A stretch of DNA of 60,035 nucleotides from Ehrlichia minasensis. GTDB taxonomy: Bacteria; Pseudomonadota; Alphaproteobacteria; Rickettsiales; Anaplasmataceae. The position numbers and the translations under genes were made by a program. Shown piece by piece: positions 1 through 9,126 of the stretch (position 1 is the stretch's first letter; every line of letters starts with the position of its first letter). The DNA lies in the NCBI GenBank assembly GCA_000825765.1, contig CDGH01000064.1, forward strand, positions 1 through 60,035. Direction: 5' to 3'. Under the pieces are notes generated by a model. The model had not been told where the DNA came from, searched no databases, and saw only the letters and a program-made list of their open reading frames with translations.

Positions 1-373
1 TAAGTTTTAATGCTAATTTAGCTGCAGTTGTAGTTTTACCAACACCTTGAAGCCCCACCATCATAATAACAGAAAAAGGTTTAGCAGAAATATTTAAATC
101 CTGTTTTTCAGATCCCAATATTTCAATTAAACAATCTTGTATCTTTTTTATTATCATTTGAGTTGGCAATACACCTTTCACAGTAGTCTCGCCAACTATT
201 TTTTCTTTAACATTACTTATAAAATCTTTAACAACAGACAAAGCAACATCAGCTTCAAGCAAAGCAATTTTTATTTCTTCCATTGTTGAATCAAAATCTT
301 CAGAAGAAATAACATGTTTACTTTGCATCCTTTGGATTATATTAGTAAAACTACTAGTTAAAGATTCAAACAT
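1..373 (-). CDS. ffh: Signal recognition particle protein Ffh, N-terminal part (runs off the window)
   Basis: Only the first 124 codons are present; the gene continues past base 1. The protein begins MFESLTSSFTNIIQ, followed by the helical N domain, then the start of the GTPase G domain with a P-loop reading MMVGLQGVGKTTTAAKLA. That P-loop form fits Ffh better than its paralogue FtsY, which usually has VGVNGVGKTT. Ffh is the protein half of SRP; it binds 4.5S RNA and signal peptides and delivers ribosomes to FtsY and SecYEG at the membrane. The ATG at 371-373 overlaps the 3' end of the upstream antiporter-like gene by 16 bases, so the two are probably cotranscribed. The Ffh assignment is firm, although the M domain is not visible. 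Confidence 0.9.
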   Translation of the reverse strand, partial: MFESLTSSFTNIIQRMQSKHVISSEDFDSTMEEIKIALLEADVALSVVKDFISNVKEKIVGETTVKGVLPTQMIIKKIQDCLIEILGSEKQDLNISAKPFSVIMMVGLQGVGKTTTAAKLALKL

Positions 374-1944
374 AAGTACACAACGACCATAACAATAACA
401 AATAACATACTTAGAACTATCATAAACCCTAAAGGATTTACGCCTGCAATATCTAAAATTTCCTTGCTGCTTTTAGAGCATAATAACATTCTATTACTCA
501 AAACATAGCTAAACATCGTAACAAGAATACTGAAAATGCACAATAAAAAATCACCTATAATGTGTATTATACGCATGAATAATACTCTATATACCCAATC
601 TATATCCATATTAAAGTTCACTCTTCCATTAAAAGCTGAACGAAAAACAATAAAAAACAATATACTTCCAAATATTAATTCACATTGTAATATAACACTG
701 CCTAAAATGTCAGAATCTAGATCATGAAATACATAATAACTACCAAATATTCCAAAAAATATACAAACTAACGTTAATATCAACATCGATAACTTAGATG
801 CTATACAAACTTTTTGAATAACAGTATTTTCTTTAGATTTAGATACGAATACATACCAAAAAAATTTCATACCAACACTAATGAAGAGTAATATACTACA
901 TCCTAAAAATAACTTGCTTACCAACACATTTGTAGGATCAACATTATCTATATTATGTGTAATCAGCAATTTAGAAGCAAAACCACCAGTACCAGGTAAA
1001 GCTCCCATAGTAAATATAGCAACTGCAGAACATATTGCCTCCATTGGCATTTTTTTAAATAATCCACCAATTTCATTAATATTAAATTTCTGAGTACTAT
1101 TTATTACAGACATAGCAACCATAAATAGCAAAGTCTGATAAACAATAGACAAAACTATCTGCAAAATAATTACACCATGCACATCGACATCACCACTATA
1201 AGAAAATCCTATAGCAGTAATAACTAACCCCATTTGTCCAACTAGATTATAACAAAGTAAACGTTTAATATTATTTTCCAACACTGAAAAAACAATTCCA
1301 TAAATAGATGTTGCTATGCCCAAAAACAACAATATCTTTTCCCCTTGAAAAAAGAACAACAAAACAAATGCTGAAACTTTAGTAGTAAACACAGATAAAA
1401 CTATAATATTATTATTCAACGCTAAAGAATAACTATCTGTCACCCAAGAAGATAAAGGAAAACATGCACAATTGATCAATAACCCTATTAGAAAACACAA
1501 TCTACAGTAATCATCATAGCTGTGATGAACTACACTTAAAACTCCGCCAAACGATCCAATAAGTAATAAAACTCCAGCTAAAAAGTGAACACATGAGTAA
1601 TGTATCACTGCTTTTTTATTACTTCCAATAGAGCCAGCAGCAATTATCATTAATGCACTTAATGACATAAATTCAAATGATATTACTAAAGATAATAAGC
1701 TTTTTGAAGAAATTGTGGCTATGCTACTTAAATAATATAAAAGATATAGAATTGTTTCATGCTTCTTTATATTCCAAATATATAAAAAAATTTGAGCAAT
1801 AACAAAAGAAAACACATAAAATAATACTAGACTATAGTTATATTTACCAATCCCTGCATCATATAAATACAACTCTAATACAACAAATACAAAAGAAATT
1901 ATCAATGCTATATTAGAACAGCGAGTAGTAAAATATTTAGTCAT
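358..1944 (-). CDS. Proton-translocating antiporter subunit, MrpD/NuoN-like
   Basis: 528-residue, almost wholly hydrophobic protein with about 14 predicted membrane helices, matching the proton_antipo_M family (MrpA/MrpD, NuoL/M/N). Family landmarks are a conserved Lys/His-rich helix near residues 110-120 (SNKKAVIHYSCVHFLAG) and the GALPGTGGFASKLLI loop near residue 315. In this family the protein carries a proton channel of an Mrp antiporter or complex I. Here it sits apart from the mrpFG-B-C operon at 7.5-9.4 kb, separated by dnaK and rne, and overlaps ffh by 16 bases. It could be the MrpD equivalent of that complex (inference) or a stand-alone complex I-like subunit. The ATG at 1944 follows a long gap, so it probably has its own promoter. 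Confidence 0.8.
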   Translation of the reverse strand: MTKYFTTRCSNIALIISFVFVVLELYLYDAGIGKYNYSLVLFYVFSFVIAQIFLYIWNIKKHETILYLLYYLSSIATISSKSLLSLVISFEFMSLSALMIIAAGSIGSNKKAVIHYSCVHFLAGVLLLIGSFGGVLSVVHHSYDDYCRLCFLIGLLINCACFPLSSWVTDSYSLALNNNIIVLSVFTTKVSAFVLLFFFQGEKILLFLGIATSIYGIVFSVLENNIKRLLCYNLVGQMGLVITAIGFSYSGDVDVHGVIILQIVLSIVYQTLLFMVAMSVINSTQKFNINEIGGLFKKMPMEAICSAVAIFTMGALPGTGGFASKLLITHNIDNVDPTNVLVSKLFLGCSILLFISVGMKFFWYVFVSKSKENTVIQKVCIASKLSMLILTLVCIFFGIFGSYYVFHDLDSDILGSVILQCELIFGSILFFIVFRSAFNGRVNFNMDIDWVYRVLFMRIIHIIGDFLLCIFSILVTMFSYVLSNRMLLCSKSSKEILDIAGVNPLGFMIVLSMLFVIVMVVVYLCLNL

Positions 1945-2814
1945 AATAACTCAAGTTATATAGTTTATTATTTATTTCAAGTTATATTATAATTAATACT
2001 AAGTAGTATTAAAAATGCTACTAAATATTAGAATGATAAAATACATTTTTATATTAAAACATTAATTTCAGAATACAAAAGAAATAACAATTTAATCCTT
2101 ATTATTATACAGTTCAGAAATAATCATAAAAAACACAGTTTAACATCTACAAATCAATATCACTTCTATTGACAAGTATTAATTAAAGCGACCTAATATA
2201 TTAATTATTGATTAGATTTAACAATATTGAATACTGCTCATGTCATCTATATAACTTCAAATTTGATTCTTCTAATGAAGTAATTTTACTGATGAAATGC
2301 TTTGTTTTTTAATTGACTATTAGTTTAATAAAAATATTATATTCAACCAAATTCTAAAAAGCATTAATATATAATTTCAAAATCATATAAATGCTTTAAA
2401 TTTAAAATTATTTAATGATGAGAAAATCAGGATCTTACTTGAAATTCGCTAACCACTTTAAACCATGACTTCACAAATTAATAATCCTACTCACAAATCA
2501 TTAAATAACCTGGTATATTTTTTAACGTAGTAATTATCATTTATGAAAAATTAAATAAGTAATTGATTGGTTTAAACTATAATAAAAGCTAATTAATCAT
2601 ACAAACTACTCTATAGCACAACCCACTTTTTTAACAATAAAGTTATCATTTACCACAATAAATGTAAATAAATCACATTTCACAACAATACCTAATAGCA
2701 TTATTTACAAATTCAAATCATTTAAATCACTAAATTATTAAACATCAGAAAATTATAATTATATTCCCAAATTATTGGTTAAAAAAAACAACATTATATA
2801 AATAGTATTAACTA
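1945..2814. other. Non-coding gap of 870 bp
   Basis: Very AT-rich sequence with stops in all frames and no gene, RNA or convincing terminator. I see no clear repeat here, unlike most long gaps in the window. It must hold the promoter of the minus-strand antiporter gene ending at 358. Confidence 0.6.
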
Positions 2815-3279
2815 TTATTTAGGTAACAATAAATTATTTGCTCTATTTCTAAATGCAGTAATTATTTTCTTATATGCATGATCACAAACCAGATTAAATG
2901 CAGATTGTAACATAGGAACTTTAAAAGCACAATTTATGTAAAATTTCACCAATGATTTATTTCCATCTATCGGAACAAAAGTCCACTGATTATGCAAAAA
3001 CTTAAATAATCCTTCTATTGCTTCTACTTTTATCCATCCTTCCTCATTTAAAGTAGGTTCCTTAAATACAATATGAGAAGTATATTTACCACTTAGCCCT
3101 TTAAAACCAGCCAACAAATCTGCTACTATAACATTTTCTTTTCTAGCTTTCACATAAACTGCTTTACACCACGGAAGAAAATCCGGATACCTTTCAACAT
3201 CTAATACTATGTTAAATAAATCAATAGCAGAAAAGTTTACTATTTCACTATCATTTAAGTTATATTCATTATTAGACAT
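2815..3279 (-). CDS. RatA/Coq10-like START-domain protein
   Basis: 154 residues covering one SRPBCC/START-like fold, the usual length of the RatA (YfjG)/Coq10 family. Family signatures are the early VERYPDFLPWCKAV segment (about residues 29-42), the basic/acidic beta strands ending in the FLHNQWTFVPI-like segment, and the C-terminal long helix CDHAYKKIITAFRNRA. Coq10 homologues bind ubiquinone or its precursors and support respiration; RatA in E. coli was reported to block 50S/30S association. In a Rickettsiales genome with ubiquinone synthesis (ubiA lies in this window) the Coq10-like role is the more natural guess, but the sequence does not decide. It is followed by a long gap and preceded by the candidate 6S RNA gene. 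Confidence 0.8.
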   Translation of the reverse strand: MSNNEYNLNDSEIVNFSAIDLFNIVLDVERYPDFLPWCKAVYVKARKENVIVADLLAGFKGLSGKYTSHIVFKEPTLNEEGWIKVEAIEGLFKFLHNQWTFVPIDGNKSLVKFYINCAFKVPMLQSAFNLVCDHAYKKIITAFRNRANNLLLPK

Positions 3280-3305
3280 AGCAGAATTTTATTAGAAAAA
3301 CAAGA

Positions 3306-3475
3306 AATCACAGGGAGAAACCGTCATTGCCGTCTATGCTCTGAATATCCTGAGACTTAAGCTAAGGTGGGCACCATTTATTAGTATCTATTAACTAACA
3401 GTGACAGCTCCCTAAAACAATCAATCGAGCTCGAGGAATTAACTTAACTTCAACGTACAATACAGAAACCCCCTA
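3306..3475 (-). ncRNA. ssrS: Candidate 6S RNA
   Basis: An island of about 170 nt, much less AT-rich than its surroundings and without an open frame, between dnaK and the START protein. On the minus strand its two ends pair: AGGGGG (3474-3469) with CUCCCU (3317-3312), then a symmetric UUU/UUU interior loop, CUGU with ACGG, and AUUG with CAAU. A second helix (UAGGG with CCUUA, CACU with GGUG) and a terminal hairpin (UUAGU/ACUAA) lie inside, separated from the closing stem by a large unpaired middle. This long hairpin with a central bubble is the layout of 6S RNA, which mimics an open promoter and sequesters sigma-70 RNA polymerase. A T-run follows at 3300-3296. The length fits. tmRNA, 4.5S and RNase P signature motifs are absent. 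The structure was drawn by hand and no covariance search was done. Confidence 0.6.
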
Positions 3476-3480
3476 CTTGA

Positions 3481-3509
3481 ATCCTAGCATAATATAGTAT
3501 ACCTATCAA
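3481..3509 (-). promoter_or_regulatory. Sigma-70 promoter of the candidate 6S RNA
   Basis: Minus-strand TTGATA at 3509-3504 and TAGGAT at 3486-3481 are separated by exactly 17 bases, placing transcription start near 3473-3476, which is where the paired stem begins. It lies just after the dnaK stop codon, so the RNA can be made independently of dnaK. Confidence 0.7.
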
Positions 3510-3541
3510 CCGTATTATCCTTTACCACAATAGCAACAGAT

Positions 3542-5446
3542 CTATTTTCCGTCTTTCTTATCAATTTCTTGATAATCAGAATCAACAACTTTAGAATCCT
3601 CTTCATTATTATTATTTGTTGCAGTGCTTTCAGTAGATGAAGTATTATTAGCATTACCGTATAAAGCTTCACCTAATTTCATTGAGACTTTCATTAAATG
3701 ATCAACTTTTTGCTGTAAAATGTCTACACTCTCAGCATCACTATTAACAAGAGCATCTTTTACATCTCTAATAGCATTCTCAATTTCTAACCTATCAGAA
3801 TTTGGAATTTTATCACCATATTCATTTAAAGATTTCTCTGTAGAGTGTACTAAATTTTCACCATTATTTTTCAGCTCAATAAATTTTTTGCGCTTTTCAT
3901 CTTCTCCAGCTTTCTGCTCAGCCTCTTTTATCATCCTTTGAATCTCATCATCACTCAATCCTCCAGAAGATTGAATCTTAATAGCCTGTTCTTTACCTGA
4001 AGCTTTATCTTTTGCTGAAACATGTACTATACCATTAGCATCTATGTCAAAAGTAACTTCAATTTGAGGCATACCACGAGGAGCTGAAGGTATACCTTCT
4101 AAGCTAAATTGACCTAGCAATTTATTGTCAGCTGCCATTTTCCTCTCACCTTGATAAACCTTAATAGTTACAGCAGTTTGACCATCTTCCGCAGTTGAAA
4201 ACACCTGAGATTTTTTTGTAGGAATTGTAGTGTTTCTTTCAATTAATGGAGTAAATACACCACCTAAAGTTTCTATACCTAAAGATAATGGTGTAACATC
4301 TAATAATAATACATCTCTTACATCACCAGCAAGAATACTTCCCTGTATAGCAGCACCTATCGCTACAACTTCATCTGGGTTAACACCCTTGTGAGGTTCC
4401 CTACCAAAAAATTCTTTTACTTTTTGTATTACTTTAGGAACTCTAGTCATACCACCAACTAATACAACTTCATCTATTTTATCTGCAGATATACCAGCAT
4501 CTTTAAGGGCTTTCTTACATGGGTCAATAGTTCTTTGAATTAAGTCATCAACTAAATTTTCAAACTTAGCCCTAGTCAACTTTAAGCTTAAGTGCTTAGG
4601 TCCGGTACTATCACTAGAAATAAACGGTAAGTTTATATCAGTTTCCATACGATTAGATAACTCTATCTTTGCTTTCTCTGATGCTTCTTTAATTCTTTGC
4701 ACTGCCATAGCATCATTATGCAAATCTATACCTGTAGTCTTTTTAAAATCATCCATCAAATAGTCCATTATTGCATGGTCAAAATCTTCACCACCAAGCA
4801 TTGTGTCACCATTTGTTGCTTTTACTTCAAAAACACCGTCAGCAATCTCTAATATTGATACATCAAAAGTACCACCACCTAAATCATATACTGCTATTAC
4901 TTTTTGTTTATCACTTTTGTTTAACCCATATGCTAACGCAGCAGCTGTAGGTTCATTAATTATTCTAATAACATCTAGCCCTGCTATTTTCCCAGCATCT
5001 TTTGTTGCTTGACGTTGTGCATCATTAAAATATGCTGGCACTGTGATTACAGCCTTCTCAACTTTATGTCCAAGATGTCTTTCTGCTGTTTCCTTCATTT
5101 TTTCTAAAACAAATGCACCAATCTGACTAGGTGAATATTCTTTGCCAAGCACTTTTATCCAAGCATCACCATTTTTAGCAGATACTACCTCATAAGATGA
5201 TTTTATATCTTTTACATCTTGATATCTACGTCCTATAAGCCTTTTACTAGCATATATAGTATTCTTAGCATTCGTAGTAGCTTGACGTTTCGCTGGATCA
5301 CCAACTAACCTTTCTGAATCAGTAAATGCAACTATTGAAGGTGTAGTTCTAGCACCTTCACTATTTTCAATGGCTTTCGCATCACCACCTTCCATCACTG
5401 CAACACAAGAATTTGTCGTACCTAAATCTATACCTATAACAGCCAT
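3542..5446 (-). CDS. dnaK: Chaperone DnaK (Hsp70)
   Basis: 634 residues, normal DnaK length. The N-terminal actin-like ATPase opens with GIDLGTTNS (5-13) and has the second phosphate loop [10 protein letters not shown] (188-197). The conserved interdomain linker [13 protein letters not shown] follows near residue 385, then the substrate-binding beta sandwich and a helical lid, and an acidic disordered C-terminus rich in Asn, Thr and Ser. It binds exposed hydrophobic peptides in cycles of ATP hydrolysis with DnaJ and GrpE, neither of which lies beside it. The ATG at 5446 is preceded by GGGGGC. A candidate promoter lies 40-70 bases upstream; no sigma-32 element was found. The gene ends 33 bases before the 6S promoter. 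Confidence 0.98.
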   Translation of the reverse strand: MAVIGIDLGTTNSCVAVMEGGDAKAIENSEGARTTPSIVAFTDSERLVGDPAKRQATTNAKNTIYASKRLIGRRYQDVKDIKSSYEVVSAKNGDAWIKVLGKEYSPSQIGAFVLEKMKETAERHLGHKVEKAVITVPAYFNDAQRQATKDAGKIAGLDVIRIINEPTAAALAYGLNKSDKQKVIAVYDLGGGTFDVSILEIADGVFEVKATNGDTMLGGEDFDHAIMDYLMDDFKKTTGIDLHNDAMAVQRIKEASEKAKIELSNRMETDINLPFISSDSTGPKHLSLKLTRAKFENLVDDLIQRTIDPCKKALKDAGISADKIDEVVLVGGMTRVPKVIQKVKEFFGREPHKGVNPDEVVAIGAAIQGSILAGDVRDVLLLDVTPLSLGIETLGGVFTPLIERNTTIPTKKSQVFSTAEDGQTAVTIKVYQGERKMAADNKLLGQFSLEGIPSAPRGMPQIEVTFDIDANGIVHVSAKDKASGKEQAIKIQSSGGLSDDEIQRMIKEAEQKAGEDEKRKKFIELKNNGENLVHSTEKSLNEYGDKIPNSDRLEIENAIRDVKDALVNSDAESVDILQQKVDHLMKVSMKLGEALYGNANNTSSTESTATNNNNEEDSKVVDSDYQEIDKKDGK

Positions 5447-5485
5447 AAATAGCCCCCTTACATAAAAATCAAAATTATAATCACA

Positions 5486-5514
5486 GATATAATAACCAAA
5501 TCACAAGATTACAA
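5486..5514 (-). promoter_or_regulatory. Possible dnaK promoter
   Basis: Minus-strand TTGTAA (5514-5509) and TATATC (5491-5486) with 17-base spacing, 40 bases before the dnaK start. Each box matches consensus at four of six positions, so this is a moderate candidate only. Confidence 0.4.
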
Positions 5515-5546
5515 CCCCATTTAATACAAGTTCATAAATTTATGAG

Positions 5547-7373
5547 TTAAATACTTGAAAATATACGTGTTAACCACTTCTTTATCCACATACTTCCAGT
5601 AGAAGTCTTTTGCAGTTCTTCTTTTAATTTATTACATTCAGAAATTTTATAGTCAACAGTAAATATATTGACTACATCTTTATTTTGATTCGATATATCA
5701 TCATTCTCAACATTAATATTAAAATCTGATATATTACTAGTATTCTGATTAACAGTTAATCTGACTGATACACTAAATTCTTCTTCAATCTCAGCAATAT
5801 GTTGACGTTTATTGTTAAAAAAATATTCTACCATTTGTCCAGCAACAGAAATATTTATTAGCTTATTACGATTCTTATTAGCACAGTATCTAATATCACG
5901 TAATATATCACCAGAAGAAGATTCTAATGACCTCACTCTACCTACTCCGTTACAATGTGAACATTGCACTGTATTTGCTTCTAATATACTCTGCTTAACC
6001 CTTTGTCTTGATATCTCCATCAATCCAAATGTGCTGATATAACCAAATTGCACTTTTGCTTTATCATATCTAAAAGCTTCTTTAATTTCAGATTCTACTG
6101 ACCTACAATATCTGTATTTCAACATATCAATAAAATCTATTACTATTAACCCGGACAACCCACGCAAATTAACTTGCCTAGCAATTTCCTTAACAGCCTC
6201 CATATTCGTTTTATAAGCTGTTTCTTCAATACTGTCTTCACCTGTCATTTTGCCAGAATTAACATCTATTGACACAAGTGCTTCTGTAGGAGTAATAACC
6301 ATATAGCCACCAGAAGGTAAATTAACTACATTCCCATATAATTCACAAATTTGCGATTCAATTTTATAATAAGAAAAAATAGGCACACTGCCTTTATAAA
6401 TCCTAAGACGCACTCTGTTTCTAAACATGAATTTAACACATTCTTTTGCTAATTCATATGCATAGCTACCAGATACAATTATATCTTGTGTATTTTCATC
6501 ACAATAATCTCTTAATGTCCTCTTTATTATATCACCTTCAACATACAACAATGATGGCACAGTAATACTCACATAACTATTCTGTATACTTCGCCAAGTT
6601 GACTGCAAGTAAGATAGATCTTGTTCTATTTCTTTCTGGCTTTTATTAGATCCAGCAGTTCTAATAATCATCCCAGATTCTTTTGGTAGCTTTATTACAT
6701 TCAGAAAATTTTTTAAAGTTTTCCTATCATCAGCATCTTCAATACGACGTGATATTCCACTGTTTTTACTACCAGAATTTGGCATAAATATACAATATCT
6801 ACCAACTAAAGTAACAAAAGTTGAAAATGTAGCACCCTTATTTCCACGCTCTTCCTTGATGATTTGAGCCATCAATTTTTGCTCAAGTTTTATTACATCT
6901 TGTACCTTATACAATTTATAAAAAGGCAATTTAGATTTGTTATGACTACCTTTTGAATTATCTTTTTTCAATAATGTCAATTTTTCATTATAATCATTAA
7001 CATCATCCTGATCTTTACTATCACATACAACAGAATCATCTACAGATTTTACATCATCATCATTTTTTATATCAGAATCTTCATATAGGATCTGATATAA
7101 CTTTTCTTTTTCCTCTTCAGAAATATTATAATAATCTAATGATATCTCAGAAAAAGGCAAAAACCCGTGTTTATTTGCCCCATATTCAATAAAAACTGCT
7201 TGTAACGATGGTTCTATACGCTTCACTACAGCACAATATACATTACCTTTCAAACATTTCTTATCTTTTGATTCTTGATCAAATTCTACAACTTGCCCGT
7301 CACGTAATACTGCTACCCTAATTCCATCCTGATATACTGCATCAATTAATATCCTTTTATTATGACTTGACAC
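5547..7373 (-). CDS. rne: Ribonuclease E/G family endoribonuclease
   Basis: 608 residues with the RNase E/G catalytic core: an S1 RNA-binding domain from about residue 38, a degenerate RNase H-like part, and the DNase I-like subdomain with metal-binding aspartates D370 (in SIDVNSG) and D413 (in VIDFID), 43 residues apart as in E. coli RNase E. The zinc link CSHC at 471-474 allows tetramerisation. The S1 domain carries an acidic insertion (about 93-150), common in alphaproteobacterial RNase E. The long C-terminal degradosome scaffold of gammaproteobacteria is missing; only about 130 residues follow the zinc link. The protein makes initiating cuts in mRNA and processes rRNA and tRNA precursors. 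It starts with GTG after GGTGTAAG. RNase G is the alternative name. Confidence 0.92.
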   Translation of the reverse strand: MSSHNKRILIDAVYQDGIRVAVLRDGQVVEFDQESKDKKCLKGNVYCAVVKRIEPSLQAVFIEYGANKHGFLPFSEISLDYYNISEEEKEKLYQILYEDSDIKNDDDVKSVDDSVVCDSKDQDDVNDYNEKLTLLKKDNSKGSHNKSKLPFYKLYKVQDVIKLEQKLMAQIIKEERGNKGATFSTFVTLVGRYCIFMPNSGSKNSGISRRIEDADDRKTLKNFLNVIKLPKESGMIIRTAGSNKSQKEIEQDLSYLQSTWRSIQNSYVSITVPSLLYVEGDIIKRTLRDYCDENTQDIIVSGSYAYELAKECVKFMFRNRVRLRIYKGSVPIFSYYKIESQICELYGNVVNLPSGGYMVITPTEALVSIDVNSGKMTGEDSIEETAYKTNMEAVKEIARQVNLRGLSGLIVIDFIDMLKYRYCRSVESEIKEAFRYDKAKVQFGYISTFGLMEISRQRVKQSILEANTVQCSHCNGVGRVRSLESSSGDILRDIRYCANKNRNKLINISVAGQMVEYFFNNKRQHIAEIEEEFSVSVRLTVNQNTSNISDFNINVENDDISNQNKDVVNIFTVDYKISECNKLKEELQKTSTGSMWIKKWLTRIFSSI

Positions 7374-7503
7374 TATACTTACACCTAAAACTCACTTAAC
7401 TATAGCCTTTAATTATAACAATATAGACAAGATTTAAAAGATAAAAACACCTTATTATTTTTACAACAAAGAAACATTAATAAATAAAGTATTAAGTACT
7501 TGC

Positions 7504-7839
7504 TTATCTACGTATTTTTTCATCATCTACTGAAGAAAATGCTTTTTTTATTTTTACAACAATTGATAAACCAACTGCTAAAATCGCAACTCCTACAACA
7601 ATAGCTGTCAACATCAAAACACTAGGCAAAGGATTAGTATACAATATTGCACTATCAGTTAAAATTGGAACAGTTCCATTACTAACATAACCCATAGAAA
7701 TATAGAATAATAATACAGAAGTTTGAAATACATTCAACCCTATTAATTTTTTTACAAGATTTTTATCAGCAGCAGTAACATATAATCCTACAACCATTAA
7801 TGTTATGGACACAAAGTAATTAAAATAACCAAAAATCAT
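7504..7839 (-). CDS. mrpC: Mrp Na+/H+ antiporter subunit C (NuoK-like)
   Basis: 111 residues with three membrane helices, the size and pattern of MrpC/MnhC, which is homologous to NuoK of complex I. Family features are the NVFQTSVLLFYISMGY segment in helix 2 and the DPLPSVLMLTAIVVGVA-like motif (here YTNPLPSVLMLTAIVVG) in helix 3. MrpC is a small integral subunit of the multisubunit monovalent cation/proton antiporter. It is the last gene of the minus-strand run mrpF-mrpG-mbhDE-mrpB-mrpC, 40 bases after mrpB, so it is probably cotranscribed. The normal neighbour mrpD does not follow it; the nearest MrpD-like gene ends at 358. Confidence 0.88.
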   Translation of the reverse strand: MIFGYFNYFVSITLMVVGLYVTAADKNLVKKLIGLNVFQTSVLLFYISMGYVSNGTVPILTDSAILYTNPLPSVLMLTAIVVGVAILAVGLSIVVKIKKAFSSVDDEKIRR

Positions 7840-7879
7840 ATACCGAAGTTAAAAACTCAAAATAAAACTACTAGCAAAT

Positions 7880-8299
7880 CTATTCTTTATAAGAAGATAC
7901 AAAGTTAAAAAAAATAATCAACATAGAACTACATACAGTCATACCTACACCAAGTTCTACAATAAATATTCCCAATTTCTGGCCTAATACTGGATCACTC
8001 ATTAAAACAGAATAAGACAAAAATTCACCGCCAAGTAACATAGATACAATACCAGTACCTCCATATATTAAAATACCAACACCACAAATTAGCTTCACAA
8101 TGTATGGTGATATTGCTTTAGAAGTTACATCTACCCCAAACAATATACCATGCAAAATCATTGCTGATGCAACAATAACACCAGCTTGAAAACCACCTCC
8201 GGGGCTATAATCACCATGAAATTGTACATACAATCCATATAAAATTATAATTGGCACCATTAAAATATATATTGTTCTCAAAACTGGATTTTTAAACAT
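7880..8299 (-). CDS. mrpB: Mrp Na+/H+ antiporter subunit B
   Basis: 139 residues with four membrane helices. The hallmark YSPGGGFQAGVIVASAMIL lies after the second helix and is diagnostic of the MnhB domain. I place the start at the ATG at 8299 (MFKNPVLRTIYI), preceded by AAGGAT; its ATG overlaps the stop of the upstream gene by 8 bases. An upstream TTG at 8317 would add six residues and is less likely. The protein is an integral subunit of the cation/proton antiporter that exchanges cytoplasmic Na+ or K+ for protons. It is translationally coupled to its neighbours. Confidence 0.9.
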   Translation of the reverse strand: MFKNPVLRTIYILMVPIIILYGLYVQFHGDYSPGGGFQAGVIVASAMILHGILFGVDVTSKAISPYIVKLICGVGILIYGGTGIVSMLLGGEFLSYSVLMSDPVLGQKLGIFIVELGVGMTVCSSMLIIFFNFVSSYKE

Positions 8300-8837
8300 G
8301 ATCATTATCCTTAGCAAGTAATAAAGAAATTCCTAAAGAAGCAGTAAATATTACAACAGTTTCTCCAAAGGTATCATACCCACGAAAACTTGCTAGAATT
8401 GCTGTTACTACATTAGGAATCCCAATGTTATAATAGGTATTTTTTAAATAATAAGATGCAACATGATTCTTTGCAAAAGAGTCAGCATCTCCAAAAACAG
8501 GTAAATCAGGTATTACATACATCAAACTTATAAACATTGCTAAAGCAATAATTAGAGGAAATATTTTTAGACTAAAATGCACTTCCCCTTCATTTTTACC
8601 AATTAACGACAACGCCATCAACATTAGTACAGTACTTATCCCTCCTCCTACTGCAGCTTCTGTAATTGCAACATCTGGAGCATCCATAATTAAATATAAT
8701 AATGCCATTAAAAAACTAAACAAACACATCAATACTACATTAACAGTAAGATTTCTAAAAAACACTAAAGAGGATGACACAAACACCAAAAATAAAGATA
8801 AAACAATATTCATAATAAAATTAACATCACTCAGCAT
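8292..8837 (-). CDS. MbhD-MbhE-like antiporter subunit (equivalent of the MrpA C-terminus)
   Basis: 181 residues starting at MLSDVNFIMN (ATG at 8837, after AAAGGA). The N-terminal half has the MbhD/DUF4040 signature DAPDVAITEAAVGGGIST; the C-terminal half has the MbhE signature SFRGYDTFGETVVIFTA. In most Mrp operons these two modules are the tail of the long MrpA protein; here they are a separate protein lacking the NuoL-like front half. It overlaps mrpG by 11 bases and mrpB by 8 bases, so the run is tightly coupled. A longer start at 8885 lies inside mrpG and lacks a ribosome binding site. Confidence 0.88.
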   Translation of the reverse strand: MLSDVNFIMNIVLSLFLVFVSSSLVFFRNLTVNVVLMCLFSFLMALLYLIMDAPDVAITEAAVGGGISTVLMLMALSLIGKNEGEVHFSLKIFPLIIALAMFISLMYVIPDLPVFGDADSFAKNHVASYYLKNTYYNIGIPNVVTAILASFRGYDTFGETVVIFTASLGISLLLAKDNDHV

Positions 8838-9126
8838 TATTTTTCCTTTTTTTATCTTTATGATAAGCAGAACTTGCCAATGCATAAGATGCAGTAGTAC
8901 AAGTAACCCATAAAAAACAGATTAATAATAAGATTTTAATTGTAATAATTGAAAATTCTAATTGCATGGCTAATCCAATTAAAATCAATGTAGCTCCTAA
9001 AGAATCCGTTATACCTGCAGGATGTAATTTTGTGTAAAAATTAGGGAATCTTATTACACCTATTACAGAAGTAATTACTAAAAACATTCCTAATACTAAA
9101 ATTATCATACTTAAATATTCTATCAT
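8827..9126 (-). CDS. mrpG: Mrp Na+/H+ antiporter subunit G
   Basis: 99 residues with three membrane helices and the MnhG/PhaG signature GVIRFPNFYTKLHPAGITDSLG around residues 23-44. The ATG at 9126 overlaps the mrpF stop as ATGA, implying translational coupling. MrpG is a small integral subunit needed for assembly of the antiporter. The C-terminus is basic (KDKKRKN), consistent with an inside orientation. Neighbours on both sides belong to the same complex. Confidence 0.92.
   Translation of the reverse strand: MIEYLSMIILVLGMFLVITSVIGVIRFPNFYTKLHPAGITDSLGATLILIGLAMQLEFSIITIKILLLICFLWVTCTTASYALASSAYHKDKKRKNNAE

Noticed and set aside
3300-3476. tmRNA, 4.5S RNA or RNase P RNA at this GC-richer island
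   Set aside because: No T-loop or CCA-type tRNA-like domain, no GGAAGGAAGC-type SRP apical motif, and no RNase P core motifs; the single long hairpin fits 6S RNA better.
3484-3672. Open frame overlapping the dnaK end
   Set aside because: Low-complexity frame-shadow of the Asn/Thr-rich DnaK tail and the 6S promoter region.
5500-5546. Sigma-32 heat-shock promoter of dnaK
   Set aside because: CTTGTAT lies close to a GGGG stretch rather than CCCCAT at 13-15 bases; spacing and box are wrong.
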